NCBI RefSeq assembly: GCF_000817785.2
Contig: NZ_JTCM02000016.1
Location: 26,283-90,282, forward strand
DNA from: Hassallia byssoidea VB512170
GTDB taxonomy: Bacteria; Cyanobacteriota; Cyanobacteriia; Cyanobacteriales; Nostocaceae
DNA: 64,000 nucleotides
Direction: 5' to 3'
The translations under genes were made by a program, and so were the position numbers. Positions within the stretch are counted from its first letter, which is position 1, and each line of letters opens with the position of its first letter. Under the pieces are notes generated by a model. It did not search any database, was not told the origin of the DNA, and saw only the letters and a program-made list of their open reading frames with translations. Positions 57,380 through 64,000 of the stretch are shown here, in pieces.

Positions 57380-60300
57380 ATGTTTGAGAGTACACAAATA
57401 ATGCTGGGACTGTACAAGCCGCTATTTTGGCTGGCACAGGTTCCAGTAGACCCCTCAACAATTACGCCAGCACAGGCATCTGTTGTCACTTCAGGACCGC
57501 GCTTTTTTGTCGCTTTGATTTCTGGCGTGATTCTAGCCTTTGCCATCCAATTAGTCTTAACAAACCTCTCGGTAGCTGCCGGTATTACTTACCTGGGGCA
57601 TCAACCAGACTCGGATTCTAGCTCGCAAAGCCATGACTCTATTGGCGGTACAATTCGCAAAATCGGTACTGCGGTGGGGATTTGGACGTTAGTCACGGTG
57701 ACGATCGCGCTCTTAATCGCCACTTTCTTAGCGGTAAAATTGAGCCTCTTGATTTTAAGTCCAGGATTGGGAGCAATTTTAGGCTTGGTAATTTGGGGTG
57801 CGTACTTTTTGTTGTTGGTGTGGGTGAGTTCAACTACGGTAGGTTCCTTAGTTGGCTCAGTTGTAAATACAGCAACATCCGGCTTTCAGGCGATTATGGG
57901 GACGGCTACCGCCGCATTGGGGGCGAAAGCGATCAATAATCAAGTTGTCGCCACCGCAGAAGCAGCAGCTGCCGCTGTACGCCGAGAAATCGGTAGTGCG
58001 ATTGACCCAGGTACTATCCGAGACAATATCGAAGATTACTTAGAAATGGTGCGTCCCCCTGAACTCGATTTATCGAAGATTCGGGGTGAGTTTGAAAAAT
58101 TGCTCAACGATCCGCAATTAAAAGCACTAGCGGGTAGTCCAGATTTACGCAACATCGACCGAGACAAGTTTGTTAGTTTGGTAAGCGATCGCACTGACCT
58201 TTCCAAACGCGATATTAACCGTGTTGCAGACACATTATATGGCGTTTGGCAACAAGTTGTTAGTAACAAATCCGCTCCAGACCGCATGGGTGAGTTGATG
58301 GAATATCTCAAATCTGTGCAGCCAGGACAAACCAAGACAGATGAACTGAACCGCAAGGTGGATCAGTTAATGTCTGAGATGCGTGCATCTAAAGAAGCCG
58401 ATCAAAGAGCAACTCAAGAAGCTACTCCAGGTCCAATTCAGCGAACTCTGCAACAGGGAATCACCGCGCTAAGTGGTATAGTGTTGGGACGCACGGATTT
58501 GTCAGACTTGGATGTAGAAAAAATCTTAGGTAGTCTTTCCACTGCCAAAGATAAAGTAACCCAAAAAGCCGACCAAGTAGGACTTCCCACACCAAAGCAG
58601 CCTTTCAGCCCGATTCGTGCTGATGTCGAAAACTACCTGCACAACACTTATGCTTGGCAATTAAGTCGAGAAAAAATCGCGGAAGAATTTCGTGATGTTA
58701 TTTACGATGCAGCTGCCGATCCCGGAACAGTTAAGCGAGAGGTTGAGCGACTTTCTAAGCAAGATTTCGCTAATATTCTCACTGAACGCGGATTGTTAAC
58801 GCAAGCAGAAATTGAGCGGATTGTCAATCAGCTTGAAGTTATCCGTCAACAAGTGCTGGTAGAAGTCACCGCAGCGGAAGAAAGGGAAATAGTACTAGAC
58901 TTGCAACGTCGAGTTGAAAGTTATTTACTAGTTACACCAAAAGCGGATTTGACCCCAGAAGCAATTCAGCAGAATTTCAAACCGTTGCTGGAAGACTCCG
59001 ACGCCGATTATGAAACTTTATCTCGGCGTTTGTCTCAATTTGACCGTCAGGAAATGCGAGATATTTTGCTGCAACGCAATGATATCCAGCCAGAGGAAGC
59101 AGACAGAATTCTCGACCAACTGGAAAATCAGCGCGATCAAGCTTTGATTGAGTCCAAAGGATTGGCAGATCAAGCAAAATATCAAGCAGAAACGCTGTGG
59201 TTGAATTTAGAGTCATATCTGCGTAACACTGGCAAAGGAGAATTGAATCCGGATGGGATTCGCGCTGATTTGAAAACGCTTTTGGACGATCCGCAAGCGG
59301 GAATTTCCTCAATTCGGGCGCGGTTGTCTCGCTTTGACCGCGATACGCTGGTACAATTGTTGAGTCAGCGGCAAGATTTGAGCGAAGACCAAGTTAATCA
59401 AGCGATTGATACTATTGAGCAATCTTGGAGCAGTGTTCGTCAAGCACCGCAAGCTTTAGCCGATAAAGCTAAGGAGCAATACGACTCGACGACGAGTGCG
59501 ATCGCCGATTATTTGCGAAATACTGGCAAACAAGAACTCAACCCCGAAGGTATTCAACGCGATTTGAATCGATTGTTTGAAAATCCCCAAGAGGGAGCGA
59601 TGGCATTACGGCGGCGGTTGTCGCAAGTTGACAGAGATACGCTGGTGAAACTACTGAGCCAACGTAAAGACTTGAGCGAAGAACAAGTCAATCAAGTCAT
59701 CGATTCGGTACAAACCTCAATTCGCGATATTGTGCGTGCGCCGCGTCGTTTAGCTACCAGAACTCAGCAAAGAGTGGAAACTTTCCAAGCTTATTTGCAA
59801 GAGTATCTGCGGCAAACTGGTAAGGAAGAACTTAATCCAGAAGGTATCAAACGCGACTTGCAATTACTGTTGCACGATCCGCGAGTGGGGATGGAAAGTT
59901 TAACTGAACGCCTTTCCCATTTTGACCGCTCGACAATCATCGCTTTGCTGAAAATTCGCGAAGATATTACCGATGAAGAAGCAGCACAAATTGCTGATAA
60001 TATGATATCAGTGCAGCAGCAGTTTGTGGAACAAGTGCGGGGTATCCAACGCCAGATTCAAGGTGTGATTGATGGTATTTTTGGCACAATTCGTAACTAC
60101 CTCAACTCTTTGGAACGTCCGGAATTGAATTATGATGGTATCAAGCGCGATGTTCGCAAGATATTCGACGATCCGCAAGCGGGATTTGAAGCGATACGCG
60201 ATCGCCTATCTTCCTTCAACCGCGAAACCTTGGTAGCAGTTATGAGTTCTCGTGAGGATATCTCCGAGGAAGACGCTAACCGAATTATCGACCAAATCGA

Positions 60301-60508
60301 AGGAGCGCGTAACACAGTCCTGCAACGCGCTGAACGCATTCAACAAGAAGCACAGCGACGCTTGGAAGAAGTGAAACTGCAAGCGCAGCGACAAGCAGAA
60401 GAAACCCGCAAAGCAGCAGCATCAGCAGCTTGGTGGCTGTTTGCAACCGCGACAGTATCGGCAATTTTCGCCGCAATTGGAGGAGCGATCGCTGTTATGC
60501 TTGCCTAG
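57380..60508 (+). CDS. 1042-residue membrane protein with seven tandem helical repeats
   Basis: Not a known enzyme. AAGGAAATATC precedes the ATG. Membrane helices cluster at about 37-60, 95-125 and 130-165, and one more closes the protein (about 1018-1040). Between them lie seven repeats of about 80 residues joined by helical linkers. Each carries a short helix (YLRNTGKGELNPDGI), then DLKTLLDDP, then RLSRFDRDTLVQLLSQR, then DLSEDQVNQAIDTIE. Repeats four to six are closest to each other. The pattern has the look of a membrane-tethered, elongated helical rod. Automatic pipelines may call it a transporter; I see no transporter motif. Location between stress HLIPs and hypotheticals gives no firm role. 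Confidence 0.85.
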   Translation: MFESTQIMLGLYKPLFWLAQVPVDPSTITPAQASVVTSGPRFFVALISGVILAFAIQLVLTNLSVAAGITYLGHQPDSDSSSQSHDSIGGTIRKIGTAVGIWTLVTVTIALLIATFLAVKLSLLILSPGLGAILGLVIWGAYFLLLVWVSSTTVGSLVGSVVNTATSGFQAIMGTATAALGAKAINNQVVATAEAAAAAVRREIGSAIDPGTIRDNIEDYLEMVRPPELDLSKIRGEFEKLLNDPQLKALAGSPDLRNIDRDKFVSLVSDRTDLSKRDINRVADTLYGVWQQVVSNKSAPDRMGELMEYLKSVQPGQTKTDELNRKVDQLMSEMRASKEADQRATQEATPGPIQRTLQQGITALSGIVLGRTDLSDLDVEKILGSLSTAKDKVTQKADQVGLPTPKQPFSPIRADVENYLHNTYAWQLSREKIAEEFRDVIYDAAADPGTVKREVERLSKQDFANILTERGLLTQAEIERIVNQLEVIRQQVLVEVTAAEEREIVLDLQRRVESYLLVTPKADLTPEAIQQNFKPLLEDSDADYETLSRRLSQFDRQEMRDILLQRNDIQPEEADRILDQLENQRDQALIESKGLADQAKYQAETLWLNLESYLRNTGKGELNPDGIRADLKTLLDDPQAGISSIRARLSRFDRDTLVQLLSQRQDLSEDQVNQAIDTIEQSWSSVRQAPQALADKAKEQYDSTTSAIADYLRNTGKQELNPEGIQRDLNRLFENPQEGAMALRRRLSQVDRDTLVKLLSQRKDLSEEQVNQVIDSVQTSIRDIVRAPRRLATRTQQRVETFQAYLQEYLRQTGKEELNPEGIKRDLQLLLHDPRVGMESLTERLSHFDRSTIIALLKIREDITDEEAAQIADNMISVQQQFVEQVRGIQRQIQGVIDGIFGTIRNYLNSLERPELNYDGIKRDVRKIFDDPQAGFEAIRDRLSSFNRETLVAVMSSREDISEEDANRIIDQIEGARNTVLQRAERIQQEAQRRLEEVKLQAQRQAEETRKAAASAAWWLFATATVSAIFAAIGGAIAVMLA

Positions 60509-60538
60509 TTGAAAAAGTTGTCTCCGCTAAACTTATTT

Positions 60539-60568
60539 AGCCTCTCAAAGTCGAGGGGCTTTTTTTTA
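60539..60568 (+). terminator. Rho-independent terminator of the repeat-domain gene
   Basis: AGCCTC pairs with GAGGGGCT around a short loop and is followed by eight T residues. Confidence 0.85.
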
Positions 60569-60571
60569 TGC

Positions 60572-60625
60572 GTAGTGAGCGCTTCAGCGCTCAATTTCAA
60601 GATTGAGCGATAAATCGCTCACTAC
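60572..60625. repeat. GTAGTGAGCGC palindrome, copy 1
   Basis: Inverted repeat of about 24-bp arms (GTAGTGAGCGCTTCAGCGC... and ...ATCGCTCACTAC) with a TTCAAG centre; the inner part of one arm differs. Confidence 0.7.
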
Positions 60626-60635
60626 GAATAAAACC

Positions 60636-60802
60636 CTAATTTGTTTCTTGAATTTGCAAGCGGATAGTCTTTTCAGTTGCCCCACCAAGTTGAATTTCCA
60701 TAACTTCACCACCGAAGGGTTCTAAACAATCGAGAAGCGATCGCAAGTTTGGTGTAGAAGCACCGGTATCTACATACAAGCGATCGGCTAAGTTGTTGAT
60801 GC
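60636..60802 (-). pseudogene. Duplicated C-terminal fragment of the gene at 60887-61963
   Basis: It encodes INNLADRLYVDTGASTPNLR onward to the same QIQETN end with one or two differences, and is fused upstream to 16 out-of-context codons. No start signal. A remnant of the tandem duplication. Confidence 0.85.
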
Positions 60803-60822
60803 CGGGGGGCTTTTTTTTATCC

Positions 60823-60876
60823 GTAGTGAGCGCTTCAGCGCTCAATTTCAAGATTGAGCGCTGAAGCGCTCACTAC
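60823..60876. repeat. GTAGTGAGCGC palindrome, copy 2
   Basis: Perfect inverted repeat with 24-bp arms: GTAGTGAGCGCTTCAGCGCT and its complement around TTCAAG. It sits just past the stop of 60887-61963 and may terminate it. Confidence 0.75.
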
Positions 60877-60886
60877 GAATAAAACC

Positions 60887-61963
60887 CTAATTCGTCTCTT
60901 GAATTTGCAAGCGAATAGTTTTCTCCATTGCCCCACCAAGTTGAATTTCCATAACTTCACCACCGAAGGGTTCTAAACAATCGAGAAGCGATCGCAAATT
61001 TGGTGTAGAAGCACCGGTATCTACATACAAGCGATCAGCTAAGTTGTTGATGCGCTTCCAAGTCATGTAGAGTTTGGCGATCGTTTGTTCTATTTGCGAT
61101 GATTGATTAACTAAATCGGCAGCTATATTTAAACAGCCGACTCTTTGCGCTTCTTCTAAAGCGGTTTCGATGTCAACTTGTTCTTGATCTAGGGCTTGAA
61201 CTTGTGCCGCAGATTTGAGATATTTTGCTAAGTTACGCGCTTCTGTAGTGACTTGTTTGAGAGTGTCTACGTCAGGATTTGCGGCTATTTCTTTCTGTAG
61301 CGATTTTTGATGCGATTCGGGCAGTTTTTCCATTTCCTTCACCAGAGGGGCGAGGTAGCGTGGAGGAAGAGTATTATCTGCGGCTTTTTGCCTCACAGGT
61401 TCCGGTAGCAAGTCCGAGGACATCGCCGTCCATTCGTCGTTGATTTGACGGACTTCGCGACGAGTGATGCGATCGCCTTTTTCGGCAGCTTCACTCACCA
61501 TTTGTTGCACTTCTGGTGCTGCTTTGGAAGTTTCCACAAAAGCGCGTTTGCTGAAGTTTTTAATCGCGCTGGGCTGAAGTTTGCCATCTTCTAGAAGTGT
61601 ATCAGCACTGTTTGCTAGTTGAATCCAACTGTAAGCTTGACTTTTGCTGATTTCTCGTTCTTTCAGCCAGTTGAGAAAGCCGGTACCGCGTCCTTCACCA
61701 CCTTTTTTTTCTCTGTCGCGGACTGCGCGTAAAATTCGACCCCGCCAAATTTCGGTTTGCAAATCAAAGCGATCGCATACCTGCCAAGCTACTTCTAGCT
61801 GTTGTAAAAAATCTGACTCTGGAATTTCTTCATCTTCCGGATCGGGCAGTTCAAAAGTCAAATCTGCTGGCTGTTGTAAGGCAGCAGCCAAATCATCGAT
61901 ATTATCCGTTGATTGCACGGTAGGGAAAGTGGTAGTGTATGCGATCGGCTTATTATGCCACAA
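60887..61963 (-). CDS. Helical, possibly DNA-binding protein of unknown function
   Basis: 358 residues with a TTG start (GTG 61918 possible); no ATG lies near. Residues about 92-125 (FLNWLKEREISKSQAYSWIQ) resemble a helix-turn-helix. The rest is helical, with KAAPEVQQMVSEAAEKGDRI and RITRREVRQINDEW patches like those of ParB-type or plasmid regulators. The C-terminal 60 residues (LADRLYVDTGASTPNL) form a small beta/alpha unit that is duplicated downstream. The gene is divergent from the CopG antitoxin, 61 bp from its start. Function unknown. Confidence 0.72.
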   Translation of the reverse strand: MWHNKPIAYTTTFPTVQSTDNIDDLAAALQQPADLTFELPDPEDEEIPESDFLQQLEVAWQVCDRFDLQTEIWRGRILRAVRDREKKGGEGRGTGFLNWLKEREISKSQAYSWIQLANSADTLLEDGKLQPSAIKNFSKRAFVETSKAAPEVQQMVSEAAEKGDRITRREVRQINDEWTAMSSDLLPEPVRQKAADNTLPPRYLAPLVKEMEKLPESHQKSLQKEIAANPDVDTLKQVTTEARNLAKYLKSAAQVQALDQEQVDIETALEEAQRVGCLNIAADLVNQSSQIEQTIAKLYMTWKRINNLADRLYVDTGASTPNLRSLLDCLEPFGGEVMEIQLGGAMEKTIRLQIQETN

Positions 61964-61983
61964 TCTGGGGTAACTGTAACTGA

Positions 61984-62032
61984 TGATTTATTATGTTATG
62001 CTTGTCATACCTGTAATACAAGCATGATAAAA
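61984..62032. promoter_or_regulatory. Inverted repeat, likely operator of the toxin-antitoxin operon
   Basis: TTATGCTTGT and ACAAGCATGATAA form an inverted repeat about 10 bp apart, straddling the antitoxin start. RHH antitoxins commonly bind such sites to repress their own operon; the role here is inferred. Confidence 0.6.
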
Positions 62033-62290
62033 GCAATGCTCAGTGTCAGACTAGACGAAGAAACAGAAGGGCAACTAGCCGATATTTTGGCTCACGAGCA
62101 AACAGATAAAAGTGAGTTGATTAGACGCTTGATTGCTGAACGCTGGCTGACTTTGCAAGCAGGTAAAACTTTGGTTGAAAGACGAGGTGGACACCCTAAA
62201 CACTTGCTGCAAGATGCACCAACGGATCTATCAGAACGCTCGAACCGTAAGAAGGCGATCGCCGAATATCTCAAAGCGCGTCAGCCATGA
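62024..62290 (+). CDS. CopG/RHH-type antitoxin
   Basis: 88 residues from ATG 62024 (ATG 62036 possible). The ribbon-helix-helix fold is at 3-45 (MLSVRLDEETEGQLADILAH, then DKSELIRRLIAERW). A C-terminal tail ends AIAEYLKARQP and would fold on the toxin. It overlaps the PIN toxin by 4 bp (ATGA), the standard arrangement of a coupled toxin-antitoxin pair. Confidence 0.88.
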   Translation: MIKAMLSVRLDEETEGQLADILAHEQTDKSELIRRLIAERWLTLQAGKTLVERRGGHPKHLLQDAPTDLSERSNRKKAIAEYLKARQP

Positions 62291-62709
62291 CTTACTATCC
62301 GCTTATACTCGCAGACAGCGGATTTTTGTTTGCGTACTATAGCGCTAGAGATAAATATCACCAACGGGTGCGTCACTTCTTTGAGAATTGTACCTCAAGG
62401 CTAGTGACTACGCCTATTTGCATCGCAGAAGTAGTGTGGTTGCTTAACTTTGATTGGCGCACACAAAACGAGTTTCTTCTAGACGTTGCTAAACAACTTT
62501 ACGAGTGTGAGCAGCTATTACCTCAAGACTTTTCCCGCATTGCTGAACTGAATGCTCAATACAGAGACTTACCTGGGGATTTTGCAGATTTATCGTTGAT
62601 TATCATTTCCGAGCGCTTGGATATCGCGGCGATCGCTACTTTGGACAGTGATTTTGATGTTTATCGACGTTATCGTAAAAAGCCTTTCGAGCGCGTGTTT
62701 TTGCCATAG
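62287..62709 (+). CDS. PIN-domain toxin (VapC-like ribonuclease)
   Basis: 140 residues. PIN acidic residues are all present: D10 (LILADSGF), E48 (IAEVVWLL), D98/D101 (GDFADLSL) and D120/D122 (TLDSDFDVY). VapC toxins cut tRNA or rRNA when freed from antitoxin. Pairing with the upstream CopG gene makes this a type II module. Confidence 0.9.
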   Translation: MTYYPLILADSGFLFAYYSARDKYHQRVRHFFENCTSRLVTTPICIAEVVWLLNFDWRTQNEFLLDVAKQLYECEQLLPQDFSRIAELNAQYRDLPGDFADLSLIIISERLDIAAIATLDSDFDVYRRYRKKPFERVFLP

Positions 62710-62835
62710 CGTAGACGCATTCACTGTCCTAGCGATCGCCTGTGAGATTCCCTGTCATCCCGACTTCGCATTTATTTGTTGGGAATCTGACGCACGTACA
62801 GCATTTGCTTAATGCGATCGCTTTTTTAAATTTAG

Positions 62836-63027
62836 CAATACCCTGCATTGTTAATGCAATACCCTGCATTGTTAATGCATCGGCTTGCATTGTTAATGCA
62901 TCGGCTTGCATTGTTAATGCATCGGCTTGCATTGTTAATGCATCGACTTGCATTGTTAATGCATCGGCTTGCATTGTTAATGCATCGGCTTGCATTGTTA
63001 ATGCATCGGCTTGCATTGTTAATGCAT
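62836..63027. repeat. 21-bp tandem array, nine copies, each a small hairpin
   Basis: Nine units of a 21-bp repeat, each containing GCATTGTTAATGC (arms GCATT/AATGC) joined by ATCGGCTT; units one and two carry AATACCCT instead. Because 21 is divisible by three, several frames stay open across it on both strands. Spacers are identical, so it is not a CRISPR. It is bounded on both sides by the CCCGACTTCGCAT hairpin family (about 62750-62795 and 63042-63077). Confidence 0.88.
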
Positions 63028-63210
63028 TGCCTGTCAGGTCAGATCCCCGACTTCGCATAAGTTGTCGGGGATCTCCTATATGCGTACATCCCCCACCTCG
63101 TTACAAAATCAGAAACGTATCAGATATCTATTTAAGAATGCCTGTAAGATAACAATGAAACTTCAGTAAATTCTCTGAAGTAAATTAAATAATATGCCCT
63201 TTCCTGCGAT

Positions 63211-63310
63211 CTACCTCACCCCTTACCCCTCTCCTTACGCTCGTAGAGGGGAGATAAAGCGCAGCTTTGTCGGGGTGAGGTTTTGTATTTTATTAAATTT
63301 ATATTCCTTA
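63211..63310. repeat. ACCTCACCCC...GGGGTGAGGT dispersed element (copy 2)
   Basis: ACCTCACCCC and GGGGTGAGGT are terminal inverted repeats (63211-63280), with an internal CCTCTCC/AGAGGGG hairpin; the tail TGTATTTTATTAAATT matches copy 1 at 43452-43565. Confidence 0.6.
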
Positions 63311-63324
63311 ATTAAGGCTGAAGA

Positions 63325-64000
63325 ATGAACAAAGGTGCAAAGTCTCAGCGGACTTTCTGGTGCTTGCTACCGAGTTTTACCCGAAGAAGTTTAATTTTAT
63401 TACTCAGTGGTGTCTTTTTATCAACCGTGGCAGCGACTCGCAGCACGAGTGTACAGATAGCACAGCGATCGGAAACTGCTTCCCAGCAAGCAACTAGCGC
63501 TGCGGCGAAACGCCTCTTTGATGAGGCAGATAGATTATACAAGCAAGGTACGGCAGAATCTCGGCAACAGGCAATTGAAAAATTCAAACAAGCACTACCC
63601 TTATGGCAGCAAGTGGGCGATAAAACGGGGGAAGCTACCACTCTCAACAATATTGGCGCAGTCTACAACGATTTAGGCGAGAAGCAACAAGCCCTCAACT
63701 ATTACAATCAGTCACTACCCTTATCGCGGCAAGTGGGCAATAAAACGGGGGAAGCTACCACTCTCAACAATATTGGCTTAGTCTACAGCGATTTAGGCGA
63801 CAAGCAACAAGCCCTCAAATACTACAATCAGTCACTACCCTTATCGCGGCAAGTGGGCGATAAAGCACAGGAAGCTCGCACTCTCAACAATATTGGCGGA
63901 TTTTACAGCGATTTAGGCGACAAGCAACAAGCCCTCAATTACTACAATCAGTCACTACCCTTATCGCGGCAAGTGGGTGATAAAGCTGGCGTTGCTACCA
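63325..64000 (+). CDS. TPR protein, partial (runs off window), exported or anchored
   Basis: At least 225 residues, open to the window end. The N-terminus MNKGAKSQRTFWCLLPSFTR is basic, then a hydrophobic run LILLLSGVFLSTVAA gives a signal or anchor. From about residue 70 there are TPR units with 40-residue spacing (TTLNNIGAVYNDLGEKQQAL, YYNQSLPLSRQVGDK), whose 120-bp DNA units are nearly identical. This type of N-terminus often precedes a CHAT protease domain in cyanobacteria; that part would lie outside the window (inference). Confidence 0.85.
   Translation, partial: MNKGAKSQRTFWCLLPSFTRRSLILLLSGVFLSTVAATRSTSVQIAQRSETASQQATSAAAKRLFDEADRLYKQGTAESRQQAIEKFKQALPLWQQVGDKTGEATTLNNIGAVYNDLGEKQQALNYYNQSLPLSRQVGNKTGEATTLNNIGLVYSDLGDKQQALKYYNQSLPLSRQVGDKAQEARTLNNIGGFYSDLGDKQQALNYYNQSLPLSRQVGDKAGVAT

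Larger units (their letters stand above)
60557..61053. repeat. 251-bp tandem duplication including a gene 3' end and a palindrome
   Basis: The block 60557-60802 is repeated at 60808-61053. It contains the T-run, the GTAGTGAGCGC palindrome and the last about 55 codons of the minus-strand gene 60887-61963. The copies differ at a few bases. It leaves a gene-tail fragment at 60636-60802. Confidence 0.85.

Noticed and set aside
57380..60508. Calling the seven-repeat protein a transporter
   Set aside because: Only a few membrane helices at the ends and no transport motif; the bulk is soluble helical repeats.
62836..63027. Possible CRISPR array
   Set aside because: The whole 21-bp unit repeats, including the joint between hairpins, so there are no unique spacers, and no cas genes are near.
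62729..63152. Repeat protein encoded on either strand across the 21-bp array
   Set aside because: Several frames are open on both strands only because the unit length is divisible by three; no ribosome site and the peptides (ALTMQAD, IVNASAC) match no known fold.

Overview
The window comes from a cyanobacterium, most likely a filamentous heterocyst-forming (Nostocales-type) species. The evidence is the very frequent GCGATCGC (HIP1) octamer, magnesium chelatase subunit ChlD, three HLIP light-stress genes, a P-II protein with Ser49/Tyr51, a SigF-type sigma factor, an aspartate kinase with four ACT domains, and many short tandem heptamer (STRR-like) repeats between genes. It looks chromosomal. 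The gene order is mostly single genes and short operons, with no phage and no intact insertion sequence.

Layout. 0-5.5 kb: 3' end of thiC, then a divergent pair consisting of a protein with a C-terminal acyl carrier domain and a TerB-dynamin GTPase. 5.6-11.3 kb: a REC-GGDEF regulator overlapping a very large hybrid histidine kinase. 11.6-18 kb: pyrE, two exported proteins of unknown function, a tRNA with a CAU anticodon, a CNNM/CorC protein, queC and a Gfo/Idh/MocA oxidoreductase. 18.3-21.8 kb: DedA protein, a ParM-like actin with a ParR-like partner, and a Uma2 nuclease. 21.9-31 kb: phosphohexomutase, a beta-rich unknown, rdgB, glnB, a coiled-coil membrane protein, thiD, RNase D, a TPR protein and a two-gene sodium:solute symporter. 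31.7-36 kb: M50 protease, a small membrane protein, then a damaged region with an MprF-like synthetase, an esterase that has lost its C-terminus and a flippase fragment. 36-46 kb: lysC, BI-1 family protein, sigF, chlD, a broken Uma2 gene, HNH nuclease, rnc and an RsbRD-type histidine kinase.

46-51 kb: two RNA elements that resemble ydaO (c-di-AMP) riboswitches. One precedes a NrtB/NrtA/NrtD-like ABC transporter operon and the other precedes a universal-stress-like gene. 51.4-56 kb: a five-gene operon (coiled-coil protein, OmpA-like membrane protein, Ras/Rab-like small GTPase, PAS-like protein, histidine kinase) that looks like an uncharacterised envelope-to-cytoplasm signalling system and is the strongest candidate for a new system here. 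56-60.5 kb: three near-identical HLIP genes and a 1042-residue membrane protein with seven repeats. 60.5-64 kb: a 251-bp tandem duplication with strong palindromes, a CopG/PIN toxin-antitoxin pair with a likely operator, a 21-bp tandem array, and the start of a TPR protein cut by the window end.

Repeats are a theme. At least three dispersed hairpin families, several MITE-like elements and G-rich/heptamer arrays sit between genes, and low-complexity DNA has inserted in frame into two essential genes (lysC and chlD). All functional statements rest on motif reading only; no database search was run.
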